Part shown: piece after piece, positions 50,838-59,482 of the stretch
Numbering within the stretch: the stretch's first letter is position 1
Layout: each line of letters begins with the position of its first letter
Assembly (NCBI GenBank): GCA_019449595.1
Contig: JAGRPL010000010.1
Coordinates: forward strand, 124,001 to 188,000
DNA from: Rhodoferax sp.
Lineage (GTDB): Bacteria; Pseudomonadota; Gammaproteobacteria; Burkholderiales; Burkholderiaceae_C
DNA length: 64,000 nucleotides
Reading direction: 5' to 3'
The notes under the pieces: model-generated
Database searches by the model: none
What the model was told of the DNA's origin: nothing
What the model saw: only the letters and a program-made list of their open reading frames with translations
Made by a program: the position numbers and the translations under genes

Positions 50838-52130
50838 ATGAAAATACTGATCCAGGGTGGCCGGGTCATTGATCCCGTCAGCGGGTTCGATGAAAAAGCC
50901 GATGTGGCCATCGCAGGTTCTGCGATTGCAGCTATAAAAAACATAGCATCTGATTTTTCCCCCGACACGGTGATCGACGCCCGCGGCTGCATCGTCATGC
51001 CCGGTCTGGTGGACCTGTCGGTGCGCCTGCGCGAACCCGGCCATGAGCACGAAGGCATGCTGGCTTCGGAAATGGCCGCCGCGACCGCCGGTGGTGTGAC
51101 CAGCGTGGTGTGTCCGCCCGACACCGAGCCGGTGCTCGACGAAGCCGGTCTGGTGGAAATGCTGCGCTACCGCGCCGAACGGCTGAACCTGGCCCGGGTC
51201 TTCCCGCTGGGGGCGCTGACCCGCAACCTGGAAGGCGAGGTTCTCACCGAGATGCTGCAGCTCACCCAGGCTGGGTGTGTGGGCTTCAGCCAGGCGGAAG
51301 TCCCGCTGGCCAACACCCAGGTGCTGCAGCGTGCCTTGCAATACGCCAGCACCTTTGGCTACACCGTCTGGCTGCGCCCGCAGGAGATGCACCTGGGCAA
51401 GGGCGTGGCAGCCAGTGGCGCGCTGGCCACGCGTCTGGGTCTCTCCGGCGTGCCGGTGGCGGCCGAGACCATTGCCCTGCACACCATCTTCGAACTGATG
51501 CGTTCCACCGGGGCCCGCGTGCACCTGTGCCGCATCAGCAGCGCCGCCGGCGTGGCGCTGGTGCGCCAGGCCAAGGCCGACGGTTTGCCGGTGAGCTGTG
51601 ACGTCAGCATCAACTCCCTGCACCTCACCGACGTGGACATCGGCTACTTTGACAGCCGCATGCGCCTGAACCCGCCCCTGCGCCAGCAGCGCGACCGCGA
51701 TGCCCTGCGCGCTGGCCTGGCTGACGGCACCATCGACGCCCTGGTGTCCGATCACACGCCGGTGGACGAAGACGCCAAGGCGCTGCCCTTTGCCGAGAGC
51801 GAACCCGGCGCCACCGGGCTGGAACTGCTGCTCAGCCTGGCCTGCAAGTGGGCGCAGGACAGCGGCGTGGCATTGCCCCGGGCTCTGGCGACCGTGACCA
51901 GCCAGCCCGCAAGCGTGGTGGGTTCGGCGCTGGGCCCGCTGGCCGTCAGTGCCGGGCGCCTGCTGGTGGGCGGTGCGGCGGACGTGTGCGTGTTCGATCC
52001 GGACGCCGCGTGGGTCGTGGAGCCGTCCGCCCTGCGTAGCCAGGGCCACCACACGCCATTCGGGGGCTACGAGCTGCCAGGGCGTGTGCGGGCCACGCTG
52101 GTAGGCGGGCACCTGGCCTACGCCGCCTGA
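50838..52130 (+). CDS. pyrX: inactive dihydroorotase homologue PyrC' (PyrX)
   Basis: A 430-residue amidohydrolase-fold protein starting at ATG 50838 (MKILIQGGRVIDPVSG), directly after pyrB. Active dihydroorotases have DxHxHxR after the first strand; here it reads D59-L-S61-V-R63-L-R65, so both metal-binding histidines are lost. The usual HxxHVS and PHHL histidines are also replaced (VHLCRISS; NSLHL). In Pseudomonas such a PyrC' is a structural partner that forms a dodecamer with PyrB. A copy of the 17-bp repeat lies in frame at codons 32-37. A functional pyrC must lie elsewhere. Confidence 0.9.
   Translation: MKILIQGGRVIDPVSGFDEKADVAIAGSAIAAIKNIASDFSPDTVIDARGCIVMPGLVDLSVRLREPGHEHEGMLASEMAAATAGGVTSVVCPPDTEPVLDEAGLVEMLRYRAERLNLARVFPLGALTRNLEGEVLTEMLQLTQAGCVGFSQAEVPLANTQVLQRALQYASTFGYTVWLRPQEMHLGKGVAASGALATRLGLSGVPVAAETIALHTIFELMRSTGARVHLCRISSAAGVALVRQAKADGLPVSCDVSINSLHLTDVDIGYFDSRMRLNPPLRQQRDRDALRAGLADGTIDALVSDHTPVDEDAKALPFAESEPGATGLELLLSLACKWAQDSGVALPRALATVTSQPASVVGSALGPLAVSAGRLLVGGAADVCVFDPDAAWVVEPSALRSQGHHTPFGGYELPGRVRATLVGGHLAYAA
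50931..50947 (+). repeat. 17-bp imperfect palindrome, copy 7, inside pyrC'
   Basis: GCTATAAAAAACATAGC with left flank TCTGCGATTGCA. It lies in frame, encoding AIKNIA. Confidence 0.75.
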
Positions 52131-52137
52131 GCCGTCC

Positions 52138-52908
52138 ATGCGCCGCCTGCACGCCTGCTGGAAACTGCTGCGCGTGCTGGGCCACATCGTGGTGGGTGCG
52201 CTCACGATCCAGTTCGTCTTCCCGCGGCTTACGCCGGCCCAGAAAGAACTGCGTATTCAGGTCTGGGCCCTTGAGATGCTTGCGCGGCTTGCTATCAAAT
52301 TGGTAGTGCATGGCCAGCCGCCCCTGACGGGCCCCGTGCTGCTGGCGGCCAACCACATTTCCTGGCTGGACATTGTGGTGATGCACGCGGCGCGCCACTG
52401 CCGTTTCATTTCCAAGGACGATGTGCGGCACTGGCCGCTGGTGGGCACCCTGGCCACCGGCGCGGGCACGCTGTACCTCACCCGCGCATCGCGCCGCGAC
52501 GCCATGCGGGTGGTGCACCAGATGGCGGAGTGTCTGGCGCAGGGCGATGTGCTGGCAGTGTTCCCCGAGGGAACGACCGGTGACGGCACCACCTTGCTGC
52601 CGTTCCATGCCAACCTGCTGCAGGCGCCCATCGTGGCGGATGCACCCGTCCAGCCAGTGGCGCTGCAATTCACGGATGCGCACACCGGCGCGCTCAGCCT
52701 GGCGCCCTGCTATGTGGGAGATGACACGCTGCTGCAATCCCTGTGGCGCACCCTGTGCACCCCCAACCTGGTGGCCGTGGTGCGTTTTGGCGAGCCCCAG
52801 CGGGCGCAGGGGCGCGACCGCCGCGTCTGGGCGGGCGATTTGCGCGCCACCATTGCCGCCATGCGCGGCGACTCAGGCGCTCAGGGCATGACCTCGACGT
52901 ACTCATAG
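52138..52908 (+). CDS. plsC: 1-acyl-sn-glycerol-3-phosphate acyltransferase
   Basis: A 256-residue membrane-associated acyltransferase. The NHX4D catalytic motif is N72-H73...D78 (NHISWLD), and the substrate motif FPEGTTGDG is near residue 140. It makes phosphatidic acid from lysophosphatidic acid; a related lyso-ornithine-lipid acyltransferase (OlsA) is possible. A 17-bp repeat copy lies in frame at codons 52-57. It ends the yqgE-pyr run and overlaps the convergent radical SAM gene by 28 bp. Confidence 0.88.
   Translation: MRRLHACWKLLRVLGHIVVGALTIQFVFPRLTPAQKELRIQVWALEMLARLAIKLVVHGQPPLTGPVLLAANHISWLDIVVMHAARHCRFISKDDVRHWPLVGTLATGAGTLYLTRASRRDAMRVVHQMAECLAQGDVLAVFPEGTTGDGTTLLPFHANLLQAPIVADAPVQPVALQFTDAHTGALSLAPCYVGDDTLLQSLWRTLCTPNLVAVVRFGEPQRAQGRDRRVWAGDLRATIAAMRGDSGAQGMTSTYS
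52291..52307 (+). repeat. 17-bp imperfect palindrome, copy 8, inside plsC
   Basis: GCTATCAAATTGGTAGT, followed by GC, with left flank GATGCTTGCGCGGCTT. It is the most degenerate right arm; in frame, encoding AIKLV. Confidence 0.6.
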
Positions 52909-54068
52909 ACCTCGCAGTCCATGATCTGCTTGCGCACGGGCAGCGTGGCGGCGTCAAACCACGCCTGCGGGTTGCGCTTGTCGATCTCCTGGCCCATGAA
53001 ACGGATCAGGTCGCAGATCGGCTCGACCACGTTGGCGCGGTAGCGCAGGTCGTTCTTCACGTACCCCAGGTACATGTTCTTCATGCAGTTGCCGCGGCAC
53101 CAGCTGTAGGCTTCGCAGCTGTGGCAGGGCATGGCCGGGTCCTGCTGCAGCGGGCTCTTCTTCAGCCAGTTGGTCTTCACGTCGCCCATCTTCATGGCCG
53201 GCGCATACATCATGTCCGGGCAGGGGTAGATCTCGCCGTTGGGCATGACGTTGAGCAAATGGGTGGAGACGCGGCACTGCGTGGCGCCGGCGTACAGCTC
53301 CTGCGCGCGGGTGGGGAACAGCTTGTTGCGCACCATGCCCATCAGCGGAATTAGCGGGTACAGCACATCGGTGCGCGAGAAGAACTTGTCGATGAGCTGC
53401 ACCAGCACGGCCTTGCGCTTGTCCACCGAGTCGCCGGCGTACATCTCGTCGGCCACGAATTGCCAGTACAGGTAGTCGAACGGTGTGCCCTCGGCCACCA
53501 GTTGGTCCAGCTCTTCAAAGCAGGTGTCGGGGTTGCCCCAGGTGACGCGGGCGGTGACGCTGCCGCCAATGTGCTCGCGCACTTCCTTCAGGTTCTTCAC
53601 CACCTGGCGGTAGATGCCCTTGCCGCGGTAGCCGTCGGTGGTGGACTCGCCGCCGTCGATGGAGGCGAGCACGTTGGACAGCCGGTTCAGCGCCCATTCG
53701 GGCAGGTTGTCGATCAGCGTGGCATTGGTCTGCAACTGGAAGCGAAAGCGCGGGAAACGCTGCATCACTTCGAGCATCAGTTTCTTGTTCAGCGTGGGTT
53801 CGCCGCCGTAGAAGGTGACGTACACCTCCTTGCCCTGCAGGTGCTTGTCCACAAAGGCGCTGAGCTGCTCGATGTCGTATTCCACATGGACCTGGGAGCC
53901 CAGCACGTCGCCCACGCCCAGCGAGCAGTAGCTGCACTTGAGGTTGCACTTGAGCGTGGTGAGCAGCTGCAGCTCGACGCGGCCGCCGACGATGGGGTTG
54001 GGGTCCGACTCGGGAACCGGCAGGGTGGCTTTGGAGGGCGAGAAATGGATGGGGCTGTGGGTATGCAT
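52881..54068 (-). CDS. radical SAM/SPASM-domain protein, putative peptide-modifying
   Basis: A 395-residue radical SAM enzyme. The cluster motif is Cys41-x3-Cys45-x2-Cys48 (CNLKCSYC), with the SAM-binding FYGGEPTLN. A C-terminal SPASM-like cysteine region (about 275-345) includes CRVSTHLLNVMPNG, YPCPDM and CHSCEAYSWCRGNC, binding auxiliary clusters. Such enzymes modify peptides or mature other proteins (anaerobic sulfatase-maturase relatives). No sulfatase lies nearby; a small Cys-containing ORF lies 51 bp upstream and is a candidate substrate. I cannot name the subfamily. It overlaps plsC convergently. Confidence 0.85.
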   Translation of the reverse strand: MHTHSPIHFSPSKATLPVPESDPNPIVGGRVELQLLTTLKCNLKCSYCSLGVGDVLGSQVHVEYDIEQLSAFVDKHLQGKEVYVTFYGGEPTLNKKLMLEVMQRFPRFRFQLQTNATLIDNLPEWALNRLSNVLASIDGGESTTDGYRGKGIYRQVVKNLKEVREHIGGSVTARVTWGNPDTCFEELDQLVAEGTPFDYLYWQFVADEMYAGDSVDKRKAVLVQLIDKFFSRTDVLYPLIPLMGMVRNKLFPTRAQELYAGATQCRVSTHLLNVMPNGEIYPCPDMMYAPAMKMGDVKTNWLKKSPLQQDPAMPCHSCEAYSWCRGNCMKNMYLGYVKNDLRYRANVVEPICDLIRFMGQEIDKRNPQAWFDAATLPVRKQIMDCEVYEYVEVMP

Positions 54069-54118
54069 GGTGTGGCGGTTAAAAGGCGTCGGGCGCCGAT
54101 GTTAAGCGCCGGGGTGCT

Positions 54119-54280
54119 TTAATCCGCAATCGGAATGCATGTTTCTGCGCATTGTTTGACCCAGTCGGGGTTGCCGCCAGGGTGCCGGGGAGCCCCCGTT
54201 TCCCACTTTTCCGGAGCAAGGGGCGTCGCCGGGCGGGGCAATTGGTCTAAGCTAGGCCTATCGCAACTGTTTTGGCTCAT
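54119..54280 (-). CDS. possible small Cys-containing peptide upstream of the radical SAM gene
   Basis: A 53-codon ORF starting at ATG 54278-54280 (MSQNSCDRP) and ending CAETCIPIAD. It is co-directional with the radical SAM gene, with a 50-bp gap. GC3 is about 62 percent, clearly lower than neighbouring genes, and no good ribosome-binding site is seen, so it may not be a gene. If real, its C-terminal cysteines could be the modified site. The stretch also serves as the upstream region of the araC-type gene, which is an alternative explanation. Confidence 0.3.
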   Translation of the reverse strand: MSQNSCDRPSLDQLPRPATPLAPEKWETGAPRHPGGNPDWVKQCAETCIPIAD

Positions 54281-54306
54281 GGGGCCCCGGAAATGAACAT
54301 GCAAGC

Positions 54307-55398
54307 ATGGAATCCATCGAATGCACGGCTGTCGTGTCGGTGTCTGGCCCGGACGGGCGCCGTGCGCGGTTGAACGCTGTGACGGTCTCCGGCATTCGCA
54401 GTGCTGCCCTGTCCGAGTACGCCGGGGTCGCGCGCGCCCTCGGGTTGGACCCGCTGGGCATGGTGCTGGCCATGAAGCTGCCGGCTGCCAGCCTGACCGA
54501 GCGCGACCTCAAGCTGCCCACCGACCGGGTGTGCGCCTTGCTGGAGGAATCGGCCCGGCGCAGTGGCTGTGCCACGTTTGGGCTGGAACTGGCCCAGCAC
54601 CGGCGTCTGTCGCACCTGGGTGAGCTGGGCCTGCTGCTGCGCGACCTGCCGACCGTGCGTGATGTGATGCAGGCAACCAGCGAGTTCGTGCGGTTTCACA
54701 ATGCGTCCCTGGTCTATGCGCTGGAGCAGAAACAGGATGTGACCCACATCCTGATGGAAAACCGGGTCGCCGGCGGGAAGCCCACCCGCCAATTCAGCGA
54801 GTTTGTGCAGGGTTCGGCCTTTCGTATCTTCGTGAGCCAGTTTGCCGAGGCACGCGACCAGCTGCGGGTGTGTTTCCGCCACAGCGCGCCGGCGGACATG
54901 TCCCCGTACCAGAAGTTCTTCGGGCATACCCCCGTGTTTGACCATGACTTCAACGGCTTCGTGTGCCCGGTATCGCTGCTGGACCAGCACAACCCCAGTG
55001 CCGACTCCGATTTTTCACTCTACGCCCGCAACCTGGTCCAAGCCCGGGCCGGTTCGGCGGCCGCACGCCGTGCCGACGACGTGCTGCGGGTCATCCTGCA
55101 ACTGCTGCCGACAGGGCGCTGCGATGCCGAACACATCGCCGAGTGTCTGGGGGTCGACCGCCGCACGGTGCACCGCCAGCTGCTGCGGGAAGGCAAGACG
55201 GTCTCCGGCCTGATCGAGGAAGTGCGCATTGAACTCAGCGCACGCTACGTGCTGGCCTCCACACTACCCATCAGCGACCTGGCGCCCATGCTGGGCTTTC
55301 ATTCCACCAGTGCTCTCGTGAACTGGTATCGCCGCCGCTACGGCATGCCGCCCAGCCAGCACCGGCGCACGCACACGGGCCATTCCAGCGCGGTTTAG
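54307..55398 (+). CDS. AraC-family transcriptional regulator
   Basis: A 363-residue regulator of the OruR/ArgR-like AraC group. The N-terminal ligand-binding domain (about 20-215; LGELGLLLRDLPTVRDVM) is the arabinose_bd type. The C-terminal AraC DNA-binding domain (about 255-350) has two helix-turn-helices, ending LGFHSTSALVNWYRRRYGMPPSQHR. It lies upstream of and co-directional with the catabolic genes, which it probably controls. A strong candidate operator follows it at 55409-55439. Confidence 0.92.
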   Translation: MESIECTAVVSVSGPDGRRARLNAVTVSGIRSAALSEYAGVARALGLDPLGMVLAMKLPAASLTERDLKLPTDRVCALLEESARRSGCATFGLELAQHRRLSHLGELGLLLRDLPTVRDVMQATSEFVRFHNASLVYALEQKQDVTHILMENRVAGGKPTRQFSEFVQGSAFRIFVSQFAEARDQLRVCFRHSAPADMSPYQKFFGHTPVFDHDFNGFVCPVSLLDQHNPSADSDFSLYARNLVQARAGSAAARRADDVLRVILQLLPTGRCDAEHIAECLGVDRRTVHRQLLREGKTVSGLIEEVRIELSARYVLASTLPISDLAPMLGFHSTSALVNWYRRRYGMPPSQHRRTHTGHSSAV

Positions 55399-55408
55399 GG
55401 TTTTCCCC

Positions 55409-55439
55409 TGCCTGTCCCCAATGCGCAATTGATTGTCCC
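55409..55439 (+). promoter_or_regulatory. candidate AraC-type operator (two TGNNTGTCCC repeats)
   Basis: TGCCTGTCCC (55409-55418) and TGATTGTCCC (55430-55439) are direct repeats 21 bp apart, two helical turns, the spacing of AraC-type half-sites. They lie right after the regulator gene and 70-100 bp before the acyl-CoA dehydrogenase start. A CCGCCG/CGGCGG hairpin (55438-55458) follows. Confidence 0.5.
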
Positions 55440-55509
55440 GCCGTGAAAAGCGCGGCGGCGCGGTCTCCGGGAATATGCGCTCCATTGACCAACAATGTGA
55501 GAACGCCGC

Positions 55510-56655
55510 ATGAACGTGAACCTGGAATTCAAGGACCCGGCCTGGGCCAAGCAAACGGTGGAGACCATCCGCCAGATCGCGACCGACTACCAACAGGAGC
55601 TCGATGACTGCATCAAGAACGGCACGCTGCCGTATGGCTCGTTCCGCGAGCTGGGCAAGCAGAACCTGATTGGCGTGCTGTGCCCGGAAGAGTACGGTGG
55701 CTACGGGGGGAACGCGCCCGAATACTGCCTGGTGACGGAGACAATCGCCCGCTATGGCCTGCCGTCCACCCAAGCCCAGATCCAGGGCATGGTGTGGCTG
55801 CTGTTCTGGGGTACGGAAGAACAGAAGCGCAAGTACCTGCCCGGCATGTGCGACGGCAGCATCGTGTTTTCCGAGTCCATCTCCGAGCCCGGTGCCGGGT
55901 CTTCGCTCAAGAACATGAACACCACCGCCCGGCGCGATGGTGACGACTGGATTCTGAACGGCAAGAAAGTGCACATCAACGGCGGCGCCGCCTGCCATGT
56001 CACCGTCGTCTTTTCCATGACCGAAGAGGGCATGACCGCGTTTCTGGTGGACACCAAGCTGCCCGGGTTCCGCTGCGAAGTGACCGACCCGCTGGGCTAC
56101 CGCCTGGCGCTCACGGCCGACATGTATTTCGAGAACATGCGCATCCCCGGCAACGCGGTGCTGGGCCAGCCCGGTAATGCCATGGCCACCTTCCTCACCA
56201 CCTTCAACATCAGCCGCTTGGGCAATGCCTCGGAGCTCATTGGCCAGGCGCGCCGTGCCCTGTCGGACGGCATCCGCTACGCCAAGGCGCGCGCGGTGGG
56301 CGACAGCAAGGTCACCGACTTCCAGGGTATCCAGTGGACCATTGCGGACTGTTACTCGGCGCTCTACGGCGCCTCGGCTGTGCGTGATCATGCGGCCAAC
56401 CTGGTGCGCAAGGGGGTGGAGCACGCCGTGGAGTCCAGCATTGCCAAGAAGCTGGCCATCGAGGCGGCGGAGAAAACCGTCAACGAAGTGTTCGCCCTGG
56501 TCGGCGGCCACGGTCTGTACTGGGACCAGCCGTATGGGCAGATCCTGCTGGATGTCAAAACCCTGCGCGTCGCCGGCGGCTCGCTGGAAATCCTGCGCAA
56601 CTTCATTGCCCGCCAGATCCTCAAGGACGATGCGGGACAGAAAGGCATCGCATGA
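55510..56655 (+). CDS. acyl-CoA dehydrogenase
   Basis: A 381-residue flavoprotein with the usual ACAD domain order. FSESISEPGAGSSLKNM is the FAD-binding beta motif, and FQGIQWTIAD lies in the C-terminal helices. Near the C-terminus VAGGSLEILRN has Gly where MCAD-type enzymes have the catalytic Glu; many ACADs vary here, with the base elsewhere, but the base cannot be assigned. It oxidises an acyl-CoA to a 2-enoyl-CoA, giving electrons to ETF. First gene of the putative operon; the next gene overlaps by four bases. Confidence 0.9.
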   Translation: MNVNLEFKDPAWAKQTVETIRQIATDYQQELDDCIKNGTLPYGSFRELGKQNLIGVLCPEEYGGYGGNAPEYCLVTETIARYGLPSTQAQIQGMVWLLFWGTEEQKRKYLPGMCDGSIVFSESISEPGAGSSLKNMNTTARRDGDDWILNGKKVHINGGAACHVTVVFSMTEEGMTAFLVDTKLPGFRCEVTDPLGYRLALTADMYFENMRIPGNAVLGQPGNAMATFLTTFNISRLGNASELIGQARRALSDGIRYAKARAVGDSKVTDFQGIQWTIADCYSALYGASAVRDHAANLVRKGVEHAVESSIAKKLAIEAAEKTVNEVFALVGGHGLYWDQPYGQILLDVKTLRVAGGSLEILRNFIARQILKDDAGQKGIA

Positions 56656-58124
56656 GCAACCTCGCTACGCTCATCACCTCCGCGGCCAAGTCACACCCGC
56701 AGAACGCATTCGGCACGCTGGAGTCCTCCCAGCCGCTGGGTGATGCGGTGGGCCACGCCGCCCGTCTGGCGCTGCACCTGCAAGGCATGGGGCTGGGCCG
56801 CGGCACCCGCTGGGCCCTGGTGGGGCGCACCGGCAACGACTACATGCTGACCTGGCTGGCCGCGCAGCTGGCTGGCGTGGAGCTGGCGCTGGTCAACCCC
56901 GAATACCCCGACGAGCTGATGGGAGCCATGCTGGACGACCTGCAGCCCGCTGCCATTGCCTGGCTGGATCGCCCGGCAGGGGAACTGGCCCAGCGCGCCG
57001 TGCCCCAGCTCGACCTGCGCGCCTGGTGGGATGCGCACCGCGCCAGTGGCACGGGCGGCGCATCCCTGGAGGGCCTGCAAGGCCTGGCGTGTGATGGTGG
57101 CGAGATTGCCAGTTACATCCATACCTCGGGCACCACCGGGCGCCCCAAGTTCTGCGCACTGAGCCATGAATACCTGCTGCGGCTGGGGCGCTTCATTGCC
57201 GACACCCTGATGCTCGGTTCCGGTGACCGCGTCTTCGCACCGCTGCCCATGTTCCATATCAACCCGCTGGGGTATGGCCTGATCGGCAGCCTGACGGCGC
57301 GCGCCAGCATTCTGGGAACCGACAAGTTCTCGGCCAGCAAGTTCTGGCCCACCGTGAAGGAGCGGAACATCTCCGTCCTGATTTCGCACACGGCGCCCTC
57401 CATCATCCTGGCCACGTCGACCACGCCGGACGACGCCAAAGGCCATGGCCTGCGGGCCGCGTTCGGCATGGAGGCGACGCTGTGCGGCCTGTTCGGCATT
57501 CCGGTGGGGGTGGGCGGCTACGGTTCCACCGAATCGGCGGGCCTCAGCCACGCCTGGAATTTCCGCGCCGGCGACAAGCAGATGGCCAAGGAAGGCATCA
57601 GCAACTACGCCGGTCGTGCACGCTACGACGTGGGCTGGACCGTCAGCGGTGATGGCGAAATCCTGACCCGCGACAAGCTGGGCCGGGCCATCTTCTCCGG
57701 CTATGTGCGCGACGGCAAGGTGGTGTCGCCCCTGGACCCGGATGGCTGGTTCCATACGGGTGACAAGGGGCGCATCGACGAATACGGCAACCTGGTGTTC
57801 ATTGAGCGCATGAACGAAGCCATTCGCGTCAAAGGCGAGTATGTCCCCATCGAATTTGTCGAGACCGCGCTCACCCAATGCGCTTCGCTGGGAAATTTTG
57901 CGCTGTGGCGGGTGGACAGTGCCACCACGGGCCACGAAGTGGTGGTCTACACCGAGTCGGACGCTGTCAACCTGGACGAAGTGCGTGCCGCCGTCGCACC
58001 GCTGCCCCGCTTCATGCAGCCGCTGCAGGTGATCCGCGTGGCGGCGTTGCCGCGCACCGGCGTGGGCAAGGTTCAGCGCGGTCAGCTCAATGCGCTGGTC
58101 ACGTTATCGTCTCAGGCACTCTGA
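56652..58124 (+). CDS. AMP-dependent acyl-CoA synthetase/ligase
   Basis: A 490-residue ANL-superfamily enzyme. The P-loop-like A3 motif is YIHTSGTTGRPKF, A5 includes GVGGYGSTESAG, A7 includes WFHTGDKGRIDE, A8 IRVKGEYVPIEFVE, and the catalytic lysine is in TGVGKVQRG. It activates an organic acid to its CoA thioester. The substrate is unknown; length and architecture resemble CaiC-like ligases. It overlaps the acyl-CoA dehydrogenase gene by four bases. Confidence 0.9.
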   Translation: MSNLATLITSAAKSHPQNAFGTLESSQPLGDAVGHAARLALHLQGMGLGRGTRWALVGRTGNDYMLTWLAAQLAGVELALVNPEYPDELMGAMLDDLQPAAIAWLDRPAGELAQRAVPQLDLRAWWDAHRASGTGGASLEGLQGLACDGGEIASYIHTSGTTGRPKFCALSHEYLLRLGRFIADTLMLGSGDRVFAPLPMFHINPLGYGLIGSLTARASILGTDKFSASKFWPTVKERNISVLISHTAPSIILATSTTPDDAKGHGLRAAFGMEATLCGLFGIPVGVGGYGSTESAGLSHAWNFRAGDKQMAKEGISNYAGRARYDVGWTVSGDGEILTRDKLGRAIFSGYVRDGKVVSPLDPDGWFHTGDKGRIDEYGNLVFIERMNEAIRVKGEYVPIEFVETALTQCASLGNFALWRVDSATTGHEVVVYTESDAVNLDEVRAAVAPLPRFMQPLQVIRVAALPRTGVGKVQRGQLNALVTLSSQAL

Positions 58125-58145
58125 ACCATTCATCAGGAGCAAGGC

Positions 58146-59456
58146 ATGACCTCTGTGGCCGTTACTGCAGTGCCCACTGCGCCAGCGCGGCGCATGGTGG
58201 CGCTTCTGTTTCTGGCCATGTTCGTCAACTACTACGACCGCACCATACCGGCCGTCCTGATGGAGCCCATACGCCGGGAGTTCGGCCTGACTGACACGCT
58301 GCTGGGTGTCCTCAACGCCCTTTTCACCGTGACCTATGCCGTGTGTGGCATCTTTCTGGGGCGCCTGGCGGATGTGGGGGTGCGCAAGCGGGTCATGGGC
58401 CTGGGACTCATCGCCTGGAGCGCGGCCACCGCGTGGAGCGGCTTGGCCGTGGGCTTTGGTTGGTTCCTGCTGGCGCGGGTTGGCGTGGGTATTGGCGAGG
58501 CCAGCTGTGCGCCCACGGCGCAATCCATGGTGGCCGATCTGTACGCACCCGATCGACGGTCGCGTGCCATGGGTGTCGTGATGCTGGGGCTCCCATTGGG
58601 CCTGGTGGCGGCCTTCTTCACCGGCGGGGCCATTGCCACCGCCATGGGTTCCTGGCACGCGGTATTCTGGCTGGCGTCGGTGCCGGGCGCCGTGCTGGGC
58701 GTGGTGATGTTGTGCATGCCCGAGCCGCCACGGCAGACGGCACGGCAAGACGGCTCGCACGGCGGCATGGGCCAGGCGCTGCGGCTGGTGTGGGCGTTGC
58801 GTTCCGTGCGCTGGCTCACGCTGGGGGCCATTGGCTTCGGATTGGCCGGCTATGTCGGAACCGGCTTCATGGTGGCCCTGCTGCAACGCTATTTCCACAT
58901 GCCCCTGATTCAGGCGGGCATGGCCTCCGGCATCATGATCGGGATGACGGGTCTGGTGGCCATGCTGGGCGGCGGTTGGCTGGCGGACGTGCTGCAGCAG
59001 CGCTGGAGTGCGGGGCGTCTGGGCTTGACCACGCTGGCATCCATGGCCGGCACTGCGCTGACGGCCATGGCACTGCTGCTGCCCTCAGCCCAGGTGGTTC
59101 TGTTCGTGCTGCTGTTCTCGGTGGGGTGGCTGGCAACCTACCTCTTTCCCGTGTGTGCTTATCCCGCGCTGCAGGACGCCGTGCCTGCGCATCAGCGGGG
59201 CATTGCCATGGCGATGCACCTAGCCATTGGCAATGTCATAGGCGGCGGTGCGGGTGTGGTGCTGGTGGGGGCCTTGTCCGACCGCTTTGCCCGGGCATCC
59301 GCGCAGGCGGTTGGGCAGGCCGTCGATGAACTGCACCGCGGCAACGGCCTGCATACGGCCATGCTGCTGATTCCCGCCGCCCTGCTGCTGATGGCCCTGG
59401 CCACCTGGCAAGCCTCGCGCCACTTCGCTGCCGACGCCCAACGTGCGGCGGCCTGA
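58146..59456 (+). CDS. MFS transporter
   Basis: A 436-residue major facilitator with 12 predicted helices. The start is MTSVAVTAVPTAPARRM; the motif NYYDRTIPAVLMEPIRREF is followed by the loop 2-3 signature GRLADVGVRKRVM. It resembles organic-acid/aromatic-acid importers of this size. It lies inside the catabolic operon, 21 bp after the ligase gene, and probably imports the operon's substrate. Confidence 0.88.
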   Translation: MTSVAVTAVPTAPARRMVALLFLAMFVNYYDRTIPAVLMEPIRREFGLTDTLLGVLNALFTVTYAVCGIFLGRLADVGVRKRVMGLGLIAWSAATAWSGLAVGFGWFLLARVGVGIGEASCAPTAQSMVADLYAPDRRSRAMGVVMLGLPLGLVAAFFTGGAIATAMGSWHAVFWLASVPGAVLGVVMLCMPEPPRQTARQDGSHGGMGQALRLVWALRSVRWLTLGAIGFGLAGYVGTGFMVALLQRYFHMPLIQAGMASGIMIGMTGLVAMLGGGWLADVLQQRWSAGRLGLTTLASMAGTALTAMALLLPSAQVVLFVLLFSVGWLATYLFPVCAYPALQDAVPAHQRGIAMAMHLAIGNVIGGGAGVVLVGALSDRFARASAQAVGQAVDELHRGNGLHTAMLLIPAALLLMALATWQASRHFAADAQRAAA

Positions 59457-59482
59457 TTCAACCTGCACTTGCACCCCACACC

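Noticed and set aside
52743..53354. 203-codon plus-strand ORF
   Set aside because: Antisense to the radical SAM gene; the His/Val/Gln composition is that of a shadow frame.
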